NCBI GenBank assembly: GCA_045660445.1
Contig: JAZRDR010000004.1
Coordinates: forward strand, 1-60,522
Direction of reading: 5' to 3'
Length of the DNA stretch: 60,522 bases
Source: Faeciplasma sp045660445
Lineage (GTDB): Bacteria > Bacillota > Clostridia > Oscillospirales > Ruminococcaceae
Position numbers and translations under genes: made by a program. Of this stretch, positions 38,359 to 46,855 are shown piece by piece (position 1 is the first letter of the stretch; each line of letters opens with the position of its first letter). Under the pieces are notes generated by a model. It was not told the DNA's origin and did no database searches. It saw only the letters and a list, made by a program, of their open reading frames with translations.

Positions 38359-40532
38359 TAACTTTCACCTCGTTTCTGATTACTTTCAAGCTTAACGTTA
38401 AGACCAAGTCTCACAAGACGTCTGAAGAATTCGCCCTCGAGCTCGGGTTCAATTGAATTACGAATGAAATTGATATACATTTTGCCGTTATACGAACATA
38501 CACCGCAGTTATAAGGAGCTCTTGACTGCGGTCCGATGATGAAGTCAAATCTTTCAACATATGGCTTCATTTCTTCCGGAATATCAACATTTGCAAGATT
38601 AGAAAGTGAAAGACAAGCCTGAGACTCACCTATCGAATCAAATATAGCTCGCATAATAATATTTTTCAAGAACAGCGGAACTACCTTAAGAGCGAATATC
38701 TTCTCGCTGTTTACGTTCGTAGTGAAAATTGCCTGCATATTCTTTGGCGTTATGAAAAGAGCCATTTGGTGATGAACTATCTTTACAAGCTCTTCAAAAG
38801 TATACTCTCCCATTTTGGGATCGACGCCAATGTTAACGGTCATTACGAAGTTTCGCATAGTTTTGCTTCCATAAAGCTTTCGAAGGTTAACAGGCACCTG
38901 TATCTTTACGGGCTTATGCTTCTTTTTATTTTGCACTCGTTTATTTTGGATGCTGATTATCGAATCGATCATAACGGCAGTCAAAAGTGCTGTGACCGTT
39001 ACGTTATATTTATGTGCAAGAGCAATAACGTCATTAGATTCCAAAATTCCGCAGGTTAGATTCAAGAAGCCATCGGTTTCGGGCGTGCCCAAAATGCGAA
39101 ACGCTTTGCCTTCTTTTCTGTCAAGAGCTACGTTTCCTGCATTCTTTAAGAAGCTGTCTTCAAGCTCTTCCTCTGAAGGGAGAGAATATCTGTCCAGTAC
39201 ACCGCAGGTGTTGGAAACTGAAATTTTGTGCTTTTGAGTTATATACTCGGCAAGAAGGCTTTTAAGGAATACCATTCCGCCAGTGCCGTCGGTAACAGCA
39301 TGGAAAAACTCTATCGCAATGCGATTTTTATAATATAGCACGCGAATAGCGCATTTTCTTATATCATCAAATGGGCGACGCATAAGAGGCTGATGGCCAT
39401 CGGGAATAACCTTTGGCGGAGTGTCAATTACCTCTAAATAGTACCAAAAGACACCTCTTCTGAGTCTTGTGGCGACTGAAGGAAATCTTCTTAGAGTTAC
39501 ATCAAGAGCTGACTGCAAGATAGCGGGATCGACATTCTCGTTAAGTTCTGCAGAAAGGCGGAACATATTATACCAGCCCTTACGTTTCGAGGCGGGAAAG
39601 ATCTTTGCGGCATTATCAAGCTTAAGCCAACGGCGCTTGTTGTCGGGCATATAGCGTGAGATAAATGCACCGATTCGGGAGAGGTGCTTTTTGTGCGCCT
39701 TGAAGCCATAGAACAAAAATGCGTGCCACATGTCAGGCTCGACAAAAAGTTCGCTTTTTCTACCCATTCTAAGAAGCTTGTCGTGCATTTTGCAGGAATC
39801 GTCCAAAAGGATCTCGTCCCCTCCCACGAAAATAATAGACGGCGGGAAAGGCACGTCGCTGTTGCAAAACAGCGGGGATGCAAGCGGATCGCGCTTTTTA
39901 TCTGTATAGCAATCGGAAAAATATTTTAAAAGCTCGGGAGTCAAGGACGGATCATCTTCGCGGTTATTTTGAATAGATTCGTTTGAAAGTGTGAGGTCAG
40001 TCCAGGGAGAAAGAGCGATTATACCTGCGGGCATTTCCATATCAAGCTCATAGAGTTTGATACAAAGGCTGTAACAAAGCCCTCCTCCTGCGCTTTCACC
40101 GCAGAGCATTATATTTTCGGGGGTATAGCCGTTATCTAAAAGAAATTTATACGCTAAAAGTGCATCATCGACAGCGCAGGGAAATTTACTCTCGGGCGCT
40201 AAGCGATAGGCACAACAGAAAACGGGGGTGTTATATTCGCTTGCCAAAACAGAGCCGAAGCCCTTTGCATAGTCGATTCCGCCACAGGTATACCCTCCCC
40301 CATGGAGGTATAAAATAACGCCTGAGCAAGCATTGTCCTGAGGGATTATCCACTCGCACTCGAAGCGGCCAACAGAACGCTTTTCATAATGCAAGTCAGA
40401 TCTGTGAGAGAAGCTCATTAAGCTTCCGATGGTGTTTTGACCTTTGCGGATGGTTTCAAGCGAGCTACCCTCGATTATCGGACGCGCGAGCAAAAGCTGT
40501 GAGCGAACGAATTTTTCGGACATATGAGACAT
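38358..40532 (-). CDS. Fusion: HSL-type alpha/beta hydrolase + condensation-type acyltransferase
   Basis: A 724-residue two-domain protein. Residues about 1-295 form a hormone-sensitive-lipase-type esterase: oxyanion HGGG (77-80), GESAGG nucleophile S147, acid D239, H270. Residues about 310-720 resemble alcohol acetyltransferase/condensation (PapA-like) enzymes: HAVTDG at 411-416 is the HxxxDG active-site motif, with supporting text VPVNLRKLYGSKTMRNFV. Both active sites look intact. No signal peptide. The ATG follows GGAGGCGGGCA. It is coupled to the zinc-ribbon membrane protein. An ester-forming and ester-cleaving pair in one chain suggests acyl transfer or editing on a lipid, polyketide or cell-surface product; the substrate is unknown. 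Confidence 0.85.
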   Translation of the reverse strand: MSHMSEKFVRSQLLLARPIIEGSSLETIRKGQNTIGSLMSFSHRSDLHYEKRSVGRFECEWIIPQDNACSGVILYLHGGGYTCGGIDYAKGFGSVLASEYNTPVFCCAYRLAPESKFPCAVDDALLAYKFLLDNGYTPENIMLCGESAGGGLCYSLCIKLYELDMEMPAGIIALSPWTDLTLSNESIQNNREDDPSLTPELLKYFSDCYTDKKRDPLASPLFCNSDVPFPPSIIFVGGDEILLDDSCKMHDKLLRMGRKSELFVEPDMWHAFLFYGFKAHKKHLSRIGAFISRYMPDNKRRWLKLDNAAKIFPASKRKGWYNMFRLSAELNENVDPAILQSALDVTLRRFPSVATRLRRGVFWYYLEVIDTPPKVIPDGHQPLMRRPFDDIRKCAIRVLYYKNRIAIEFFHAVTDGTGGMVFLKSLLAEYITQKHKISVSNTCGVLDRYSLPSEEELEDSFLKNAGNVALDRKEGKAFRILGTPETDGFLNLTCGILESNDVIALAHKYNVTVTALLTAVMIDSIISIQNKRVQNKKKHKPVKIQVPVNLRKLYGSKTMRNFVMTVNIGVDPKMGEYTFEELVKIVHHQMALFITPKNMQAIFTTNVNSEKIFALKVVPLFLKNIIMRAIFDSIGESQACLSLSNLANVDIPEEMKPYVERFDFIIGPQSRAPYNCGVCSYNGKMYINFIRNSIEPELEGEFFRRLVRLGLNVKLESNQKRGES

Positions 40533-40600
40533 TTGCCCGCCTCCTTTTTTGTGTGATGATATATTGTAACACAAAAGCCGCAATTTAGCAACATTTGCGA

Positions 40601-40635
40601 GCAAAAAGAAAACCCGCCTCTTTCGAGACGGGTTT
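40601..40635 (-). terminator. Terminator of pyrR-uracil permease
   Basis: AAACCCGTCTC-GAAA-GAGGCGGGTTT on the minus strand, 11 bp with one U-G, then TCTTTTTGC. Confidence 0.85.
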
Positions 40636-40648
40636 AATTATCAAGTTA

Positions 40649-42025
40649 TTAATTGGTTTTCTTTCTTCCAAGTATGGTGTTAACGATGATGCCAAGGATG
40701 AGAGCAGTTGCGATGGAGGTGATGGTTACCTGACCGAAGTTAAGGGTAAGACCGCCGATACCGCAAATGAGAATGGTGGAAACAACGAAGAGGTTACGGT
40801 TTTCTTCGAGGTCGACCTTCTGGATCATCTTAAGACCGGATACAGCAATGAAGCCATAGAGAGCGATGCAAACGCCGCCCATTACGCACGGAGGAATGGA
40901 GTTAACGATTGCAACGAAGGGAGAAAGGAAGCTGATGAGAATTGCGCCGATTGCGGTTGCAATGATAGTTGCAACAGATGCGTTACCTGTGATAGCAACG
41001 CAAGCTACGGATTCGCCGTATGTAGTGTTGGGGCAAGCGCCGAAGAATGCGCCAACCATGGAACCAACGCCGTCGCCCATGAGGGTGCGGGAAAGTCCGG
41101 GATCCTCGAGAAGATCCTTTTCGATGATGGAGGAGATATTCTTATGGTCAGCAATATGCTCTGCGAATACTACGAATGCAACGGGAACGTAAGCTGCGAT
41201 AAGAGTGCCGATGTAAGCACCATTGATCTCGACGAAGGAGCCCAAAGCCTTGAAGCCAACGAACTGAGGAACAGTCAAGAAGGTTGCAAGAGTTACCTTA
41301 CCGTCGGTAAGAAGTGCAGAGAAGAAGCTGAAATCGATAACCTTGATAGCATCGATTCCTGCGATATTGCCGATAACGGTTAAGATTGCAGCAACAGCAT
41401 ATCCACAGCCGATACCGATGATGAAGGGGATGAGCTTAGCCATCTTCTTGCCATAAGTAGAAGCAATTGTTACAGCTATGAGTGTGATAACTGCGATGAG
41501 TACGCAAACAAGGGGATGAGCAGTAACTGCGCCTTCAGCGTTAACTACTTCGCCAAGCTGAGCATCGCCAACAGCGTTACCTGCCAAAGAAAGACCGATG
41601 ATTGCAACTGTGGGGCCGATTACAACAGTGGGCATAAGCTTGTTGAGCCAGTTAACGCCTGCGAACTTAACGATAACAGCGATAACAACATAAACAAGAC
41701 CTGCCATAACTGCACCCAAAACAAGGCCGAGATAGCCAAGTCCTGCAGTAGCAGCGCCTGCAACAGCAGCGATCATAGAGTTAATGAATGCGAATGAAGA
41801 TCCCAAGAACACAGGACTCTTAGCCTTGGTAAACAAAATGTAAACCAAAGTACCGCAACCTGCGCCAAAAAGTGCTGCAGCAGGGCTTAAGGGAAGACCT
41901 GTTGCACCCTCGATAATTACGGGAACTACCAAGGTAGCAGCCATGATAGCCAAGAGCTGCTGGATTGCAAAGACGATAAGCTGCGGGAACTTAGGCTTAT
42001 CGTTAATGCCAAACGTAAGTTTCAT
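40649..42025 (-). CDS. pyrP: Uracil permease (NCS2 family)
   Basis: A 458-residue nucleobase:cation symporter of the UraA/PyrP group with about 14 hydrophobic segments. NCS2 text includes TLVVPVIIEGATGLPLSPAAALFGAGCGTL, the substrate-binding VFAEHIADHKN and GACPNTTYGESVACVAITGNASV. It imports uracil. I use the ATG after GGAGGAAAAAATC. It follows pyrR by 39 bases, so it is under the PyrR attenuator too. Confidence 0.92.
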   Translation of the reverse strand: MKLTFGINDKPKFPQLIVFAIQQLLAIMAATLVVPVIIEGATGLPLSPAAALFGAGCGTLVYILFTKAKSPVFLGSSFAFINSMIAAVAGAATAGLGYLGLVLGAVMAGLVYVVIAVIVKFAGVNWLNKLMPTVVIGPTVAIIGLSLAGNAVGDAQLGEVVNAEGAVTAHPLVCVLIAVITLIAVTIASTYGKKMAKLIPFIIGIGCGYAVAAILTVIGNIAGIDAIKVIDFSFFSALLTDGKVTLATFLTVPQFVGFKALGSFVEINGAYIGTLIAAYVPVAFVVFAEHIADHKNISSIIEKDLLEDPGLSRTLMGDGVGSMVGAFFGACPNTTYGESVACVAITGNASVATIIATAIGAILISFLSPFVAIVNSIPPCVMGGVCIALYGFIAVSGLKMIQKVDLEENRNLFVVSTILICGIGGLTLNFGQVTITSIATALILGIIVNTILGRKKTN

Positions 42026-42064
42026 GATTTTTTCCTCCAAATATTTTATTTTGCCAAAGGATAA

Positions 42065-42601
42065 CTATTTATCGAGAAGCTTTACAGCTGTCTCACTATC
42101 ATAAGGTGGGAGCAAAACCTCGATCATCTCGCTGTGAGCTGTCGGAATACTTTTGCCGACGTAATCGGCGCGGATGGGAAGCTCCCTGTGTCCCCTATCC
42201 ACCAAAATTGCAAGCTGAATTGAATTCGGTCTTCCAAGAGCGAAGATTGCCTCGATCGCAGCACGAACTGTTCTGCCTGTATATAAAACATCATCAACTA
42301 AAATTATCTTTTTCCCCTGAACCGAGAAAGGAAGAGAGATCTTATTTAACACAGGACTTCCGTCGGGCGAGGAAACATCGTCACGGTAATGGCTGATATC
42401 CATTTCGCCACAGATTACCTTTTTGCCCTCGATAAGCTCGATATTTGAAGCGATCATCTGGGCAAGGGCGGCACCGCGGCGCAGGATTCCAACAATGCAG
42501 ATATCATCTATGCCTTTATTTTTTTCGACTATCTCGTGAGAAATGCGCATCAATGCACGCTTTACAGCCATTTCTTCCATGAGTGTTGCTTTTATCTGCA
42601 T
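42065..42601 (-). CDS. pyrR: Pyrimidine operon attenuation protein / uracil phosphoribosyltransferase PyrR
   Basis: A 178-residue PyrR. It binds UMP and pyr leader RNA to promote termination and can also make UMP from uracil and PRPP. The PRPP loop VDDVLYTGRTVRAA and the RNA-side text SHYRDD are present, as is the GILRRGAALA start region. The ATG after GTGGGGGTG is used. An attenuator precedes it, indicating autoregulation. Confidence 0.94.
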   Translation of the reverse strand: MQIKATLMEEMAVKRALMRISHEIVEKNKGIDDICIVGILRRGAALAQMIASNIELIEGKKVICGEMDISHYRDDVSSPDGSPVLNKISLPFSVQGKKIILVDDVLYTGRTVRAAIEAIFALGRPNSIQLAILVDRGHRELPIRADYVGKSIPTAHSEMIEVLLPPYDSETAVKLLDK

Positions 42602-42623
42602 CGACACACCCCCACAAATCAAC

Positions 42624-42703
42624 AAAAAATGCCCTTTTAAACCAAAAAGGCACGAAGGACATTAACAAAGCTATTATCGCATCTTTTCGGCATCGCTGTA
42701 CCG
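42624..42703 (-). promoter_or_regulatory. PyrR-controlled attenuator of pyrR-pyrP
   Basis: On the minus strand GGTA-CAGCGA-TGCC forms a hairpin whose six-base loop fits the PyrR-binding consensus CNGNGA; the stem differs from the usual ARUC/GGYU but keeps a U-G pair. About 36 bases later TGCCTTTTT/AAAAGGGCA plus TTTTTT is an intrinsic terminator just before pyrR. Confidence 0.75.
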
Positions 42704-42728
42704 TTATTAAAGACTTCACTAAATATGG

Positions 42729-42757
42729 ATTATATCAGTTAAAGATGTTAAAGTCAA
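42729..42757 (-). promoter_or_regulatory. Promoter of pyrR-pyrP
   Basis: Leftward TTGACT, 17 bases, TATAAT with TGA before it; the attenuator follows. Confidence 0.8.
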
Positions 42758-42830
42758 GGTGTTATATCGACAAATTAGGCATGTGTGATTTGGGCATAAA
42801 AGAGAAAAATCGATGAAGCAGTATAATCAA

Positions 42831-42862
42831 AATACCCAAGGCAAAAGCCTTGGGTATTTTGA
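42831..42862. terminator. Terminator of the phosphodiesterase-AEC unit
   Basis: AATACCCAAGGC-AAAA-GCCTTGGGTATT, 12 bp, A and T runs both sides. Confidence 0.85.
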
Positions 42863-42898
42863 TTAGTTTGTAGGACAAAAATACAACTCAATAAAATC

Positions 42899-43900
42899 TT
42901 ATCCGATTCCGAAAATCATCATAATAAGTGGTATGGTAGCAATTGATAATGAGTGTGAGACCAATGCCATACCGGCGGGGATTGAAGTATCTCTTCCATA
43001 AGCAGCCGGAATCACTATCGTATTAAGCCCTAAAGGCATTGCAAGTGATATGACAAAGCATTTAAAAATCGCATCGTCAAAAGCGATAACGTATTTTTTT
43101 ACAAGTAAAGCGATTCCGCCAAATACCAAGGGGAACGCAATAAGCCTTAACACAGTAACAACGTAAATACTTACGTTAGTCAAAACTTTTTTGATATCGA
43201 TAAATGCAAAAGTGATGCCTGTCATAATCATTGCTATAGGAGACATACAATCACCGCAAACCTTTATAACCTGCATTAAGAAAATTCCCTTACCGTCGTT
43301 AAGGGAAAGCAAAACCTTACCCAACCCCGTAATACCGATTGCGGCACCTATCAAAAGTGCAATAAACATAGGGTTTAGTAGCGGCTTTAGAGTTTTTAAA
43401 AATTTACCCTTATGGTGTTCCTTAGTACTCTCTTCACCACGTTCAATTAAAAGGCTGGGAACACCCCAAATATAGATGAGTGTCCAAAGCGGAAGCGTAA
43501 AAATTATATATGACTGATAGAACGTTGAGGGGAACAGTGCTTGAACCACCGCATTGCCCATAAAGCCAAAGTTTGCAAAGGACAAACCGTATGTGTACAT
43601 CCTTCTGATAAATTCGTTCTTTGATACGAGCTTTGCCGATAAAATTGCAATTGGGATAATTGCAATTTCCGTTCCCAAGGAAAACAGTAACAGTTTCCAA
43701 GATTGAGAAAGAGAAAGGATGTTAAAATTCTCTGTGAACGTATAAAGCACTAATGCCGGTAAAAACACGTTGTTTTCAAACTTGGATAAAAGTGTGGTTG
43801 ACTTCCTGTCAACCACACCGAGCTTCGTAATAACAAAGCCGATTATCATATAAAATCCGAGCACACCCATTTGGTTAAGGGTTGAAATAAATAAAGACAT
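42899..43900 (-). CDS. AEC-family permease (auxin efflux carrier-like)
   Basis: A 333-residue protein with about ten hydrophobic segments in two five-helix halves, as in bacterial AEC carriers (often malate, malonate or amino acid transporters). Family text includes SFANFGFMGNAVVQALFP and SLAMPLGLNTIVIPAAYGRD. It begins 12 bases after the phosphodiesterase gene, with a ribosome binding site AAGGAGG running into eight consecutive G. Substrate unknown. Confidence 0.88.
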   Translation of the reverse strand: MSLFISTLNQMGVLGFYMIIGFVITKLGVVDRKSTTLLSKFENNVFLPALVLYTFTENFNILSLSQSWKLLLFSLGTEIAIIPIAILSAKLVSKNEFIRRMYTYGLSFANFGFMGNAVVQALFPSTFYQSYIIFTLPLWTLIYIWGVPSLLIERGEESTKEHHKGKFLKTLKPLLNPMFIALLIGAAIGITGLGKVLLSLNDGKGIFLMQVIKVCGDCMSPIAMIMTGITFAFIDIKKVLTNVSIYVVTVLRLIAFPLVFGGIALLVKKYVIAFDDAIFKCFVISLAMPLGLNTIVIPAAYGRDTSIPAGMALVSHSLSIATIPLIMMIFGIG

Positions 43901-43912
43901 TCCCCCCCCTCC

Positions 43913-44689
43913 TTAGAAGACGGGTTTCCCTTCCCACTCGGGTTCGACACATACCCCTAAAAGCTTCGCAATAGTCGGCGCAATTTCAAGCAACGATATG
44001 TCGCCCTCTATAACTTTGCCCTTCGGAAAATCCTTTCCGTAGAAAAAGAGCGGGATGGTCATATCTTCAGGCAAGGTCGAGCCGTGGCTTCTTTCGTGTC
44101 CTCCGTGATCTGCCATTATGATTACGGAATATTCGTCGCCGAATTTCTCGATCATCCTTTTTGTGTTGTCGATGGCAATTGATATTCTTCTCAAATACTC
44201 TTCACTCATCCAACCGTTATCGTGACCGCCTTTTTCGTCGGTTTCAACCATATACAAAAATGCGAAGTCGGGCCTTCTCTCGGTTAATATTTTTTCACAC
44301 TCATCCGCCAAAGCGGTATCACCGCTTTCTTGCATATATGCGTTTATATATGTCGCAAATTTAAGCGCGCCGGGCGAACAGATGTCTCGTAATGGTTCCC
44401 ATCCGTAAAACATAGCACAAACCCCGCCTGCCTCGGTTACTTTTTCAAAAATACCATTTACTGGACGCACTTGCGGCACGTATGTATTCGTTAAAATGCC
44501 GTGTCTTTGCGGTGTTACAGAGTGTGTCATCGAAAAATGGCAAGGGAACGTCACCGAAGGTTCCATTGATCTTGCGTTGTAAGTGTAATAACAGAGCTTT
44601 TCCAACTCCTTAACATACGGATTACCGCACGCTTTGAGCCCGTCGGGACGCATGCCGTCAATTGAAATTAAAATAACCTTATTTTTCAT
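43913..44689 (-). CDS. Alkaline phosphatase-superfamily phosphodiesterase/pyrophosphatase
   Basis: A 258-residue type I phosphodiesterase/nucleotide pyrophosphatase-like protein without signal peptide. Metal ligands: D in ISIDGMRPDG, the Thr nucleophile in SVTFPCHFS, D/H in DNGWMSEEY, DH in MADHGGHERSHG and the later His. It could hydrolyse a cytoplasmic phosphodiester or sulfatase-like substrate; its pairing with an AEC permease hints at uptake and use of an organic acid or phosphonate-type compound. The ATG of MKNKVIL is preferred over one five codons earlier that lacks a ribosome binding site. Confidence 0.82.
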   Translation of the reverse strand: MKNKVILISIDGMRPDGLKACGNPYVKELEKLCYYTYNARSMEPSVTFPCHFSMTHSVTPQRHGILTNTYVPQVRPVNGIFEKVTEAGGVCAMFYGWEPLRDICSPGALKFATYINAYMQESGDTALADECEKILTERRPDFAFLYMVETDEKGGHDNGWMSEEYLRRISIAIDNTKRMIEKFGDEYSVIIMADHGGHERSHGSTLPEDMTIPLFFYGKDFPKGKVIEGDISLLEIAPTIAKLLGVCVEPEWEGKPVF

Positions 44690-44761
44690 GTCGAATATCC
44701 CCATTCATCACAAAAATCAAAAGCCAGGCGACATAGCATTTATCACCGACTTTTCAATCGT

Positions 44762-44790
44762 ATTATAACTGCATTCAGTAAAAAAGTCAA
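44762..44790 (-). promoter_or_regulatory. Promoter of the phosphodiesterase-AEC unit
   Basis: Leftward TTGACT, 17 bases, TATAAT. Confidence 0.75.
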
Positions 44791-44967
44791 TGAGATTGAT
44801 CAAAAAATTGCAATTGAAACGCATCAATCGCAAAATTTGGAACACAAAACGCATAGCAGCTCATAATATAACTCTCCCAAAGCAGGCTGTCTCACACAGG
44901 GATCCTTTGACCTAAACTCCAAAAGAGAGAAAATGAAAAAGAGAACAAATCCACCGAACCAAGCGCC

Positions 44968-45063
44968 ATTCTCGGAGCTTTGCTCCTCGCAGAGCCCTCC
45001 CTTACGGAAGCACTCCCCCTATTCCTCGCTTTGCTCGGAGCAGGGTGTTGGGGGAGCGAGGAC
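44968..45063. repeat. GC-rich structured element (copy 13)
   Basis: Nested inverted repeats: CTCCCCC/GGGGGAG, TCCTCGCT/AGCGAGGA and GGAGC-TTT-GCTCC. Different in text from the other elements, but similar in position and base composition. Confidence 0.5.
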
Positions 45064-45079
45064 AGCAGGGAAAAAGAGG

Positions 45080-45114
45080 CAAAAGAAAAACGGAGTCCGT
45101 TTGGACTCCGTTTT
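45080..45114 (-). terminator. Terminator of tRNA-Leu
   Basis: AAAACGGAGTCC-AAAC-GGACTCCGTTTT on the minus strand, then TTCTTTTGCC. Confidence 0.85.
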
Positions 45115-45119
45115 CGTTT

Positions 45120-45206
45120 TGGTGCCGCTGACCGGACTTGAACCGGTACGGAGGTTAATCCGAGGGATTTTAAGTCCCTTGTGTCTGCCTATTCCACCAC
45201 AGCGGC
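45120..45206 (-). tRNA. tRNA-Leu (TAA) with encoded CCA
   Basis: Acceptor stem GCCGCTG/CAGCGGC pairs perfectly, discriminator A, CCA encoded. The anticodon loop ACTTAAAAT gives anticodon UAA. A long variable arm (class II) follows, then the T arm CCGGTTCAAGTCCGG. It has its own promoter and terminator. Confidence 0.95.
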
Positions 45207-45227
45207 GTATGGAATTTCCACTTGCCT

Positions 45228-45256
45228 ATAATATCACGAGTTAGTTAAAATGTCAA
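45228..45256 (-). promoter_or_regulatory. Promoter of tRNA-Leu
   Basis: Leftward TTGACA, 17 bases, TATTAT with TGA before it. Confidence 0.75.
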
Positions 45257-45276
45257 CCGCTAAAGAAATATTTTTT

Positions 45277-45353
45277 AGCGACTGAGCAAGGGCGCGGCGT
45301 GGCTGAGCGAAGCGAAGCGAGTGCCGCACGTGAGATCGCCGCGGAGCGGTATC
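45277..45353. repeat. GC-rich intergenic element (copy 14)
   Basis: GC-rich block between the tRNA-Leu and flavoprotein promoters, with GGCGCGGCGTGGC, an AGCGAAGCGAAGCGAG triplet-like stretch and GCCGCGGAGCGG. Confidence 0.55.
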
Positions 45354-45362
45354 CTTTTCATG

Positions 45363-45391
45363 TTGCAAAAATCGCCGTTGTGTGATATAAT
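45363..45391 (+). promoter_or_regulatory. Promoter of the flavoprotein gene
   Basis: TTGCAA, 17 bases, TATAAT with TGA before it. Confidence 0.65.
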
Positions 45392-45432
45392 AGCCGAGGA
45401 CTTAAAATATATCTTAATTTGGCGGTGAAATT

Positions 45433-46800
45433 ATGAATTATGACGTTATTATAATCGGTGCTGGCCCTGGCGGTATTTTCTCGGCATATGAGCTTATGCA
45501 GCTCAAACCCGAACTTAAGGTCGCTGTTTTTGAGGCAGGACATGCTTTAAGCAAGCGCCACTGTCCCATCGACGGCAAAAAGATAAAATCCTGTATAAGC
45601 TGCAAAAGCTGCTCTATAATGAGTGGATTTGGCGGTGCAGGTGCTTTTTCTGACGGTAAATACAACATAACCAACGACTTTGGTGGAACTTTGTATCAAT
45701 ACATCGGAAGAAACAAGGCGCTTGAATTGATGCGCTATGTCGATGAGATCAATATGCGCTACGGTGGCGAAGGTACAAAGCTTTACTCGACAGCAGGAAC
45801 AAAATTTAAGAAGATCTGCATTCAAAACAACCTTCATCTTTTGGACGCTTCTGTAAGACACCTCGGCACAGACATTAACTATGTGGTGTTAGAAAATCTT
45901 TATGAATATCTTAAGGACAAGGTGGAGTTTTATTTCGATACTCCCGTTGATTCTGTTAAGGCTATCGATGGCGGATACGAGATCAAACGCGGTGACAACA
46001 CATATTCCTGCAAGGACTGCATCATATCAGTTGGCAGAAGCGGAAGCAAATGGATGGAAACCGTGTGCCGTGACATGGGCATTAAAACAAAGTCGAACCG
46101 TGTTGACATCGGTGTGAGAGTTGAGCTTCCCGCTGAAGTATTCTCTCACTTGACTGACGAGCTTTACGAAAGCAAGATAGTCTACCGAACCGAGAAATAC
46201 GGAGACTTAGTGAGAACCTTCTGTATGAACCCGAAGGGTGCTGTTGTTAACGAAAACACAAACGGCATTATCACCGTTAACGGACACAGCTATGAGGATC
46301 CCGCAAAGCAGACCGAGAACACAAACTTTGCACTTTTGGTTGCAAAGCACTTCTCTGAGCCTTTTAAGGATTCGAACGGATACGGCGAAAGCATTGCAAG
46401 ACTGAGTAATATGCTCGGCGGCGGTGTTATCGTTCAGAGATTCGGTGACCTTATAAGAGGACGCCGTTCCACTCCTGACAGAATGAACGATTCGTTTATG
46501 ACGCCCACTCTCAATGCAACACCAGGTGACCTTAGCTTGGTTTTGCCGAAGAGAATTTTGGACGGCATTATCGAAATGATCTATGCTCTTGACAAGGTTG
46601 CGCCCGGAACTGCGAACGACGACACAATGCTTTACGGCGTTGAGGTTAAGTTCTATAACATGGAAGTTATGGTTGATGAAAGATTGATGACCGAATATGA
46701 AGGTCTTTACATCATTGGCGACGGAAGCGGTATCACACATTCGCTCTCACACGCTTCGGCAAGCGGTGTTCACGTTGCAAGAGATATTGTTGGAGAATAA
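45433..46800 (+). CDS. FAD-dependent oxidoreductase (COG2509-like)
   Basis: A 455-residue flavoprotein. GAGPGGIFSAYE (8-19) is the dinucleotide-binding fold, FEAG follows at the end of the second strand, and GLYIIGDGSGITHSLSHASASG is the C-terminal FAD-binding segment. A Cys cluster (HCPIDGKKIKSCISCKSC, about 45-60) followed by MSGFGGAGAFSDGK is typical of this uncharacterised dehydrogenase group. Reaction and substrate unknown; the Cys set may hold a metal or take part in redox. ATG after GGCGGTGAAATT. Confidence 0.88.
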   Translation: MNYDVIIIGAGPGGIFSAYELMQLKPELKVAVFEAGHALSKRHCPIDGKKIKSCISCKSCSIMSGFGGAGAFSDGKYNITNDFGGTLYQYIGRNKALELMRYVDEINMRYGGEGTKLYSTAGTKFKKICIQNNLHLLDASVRHLGTDINYVVLENLYEYLKDKVEFYFDTPVDSVKAIDGGYEIKRGDNTYSCKDCIISVGRSGSKWMETVCRDMGIKTKSNRVDIGVRVELPAEVFSHLTDELYESKIVYRTEKYGDLVRTFCMNPKGAVVNENTNGIITVNGHSYEDPAKQTENTNFALLVAKHFSEPFKDSNGYGESIARLSNMLGGGVIVQRFGDLIRGRRSTPDRMNDSFMTPTLNATPGDLSLVLPKRILDGIIEMIYALDKVAPGTANDDTMLYGVEVKFYNMEVMVDERLMTEYEGLYIIGDGSGITHSLSHASASGVHVARDIVGE

Positions 46801-46811
46801 ACACATATGTA

Positions 46812-46848
46812 TGAAAAAAGGATGCAGATATCTGCATCCTTTTTTATA
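46812..46848. terminator. Bidirectional terminator
   Basis: AAAAAAGGATGCAGA-TA-TCTGCATCCTTTTTT, 15-bp perfect palindrome between convergent genes. Confidence 0.9.
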
Positions 46849-46855
46849 ACTGTTT

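Larger units (their letters stand above)
44690..45086. other. Intergenic region with promoter and GC-rich element
   Basis: About 400 bases without a credible gene: the phosphodiesterase promoter near the left side, AT-rich unassigned sequence in the middle, and a structured GC-rich element at the right. Confidence 0.7.
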
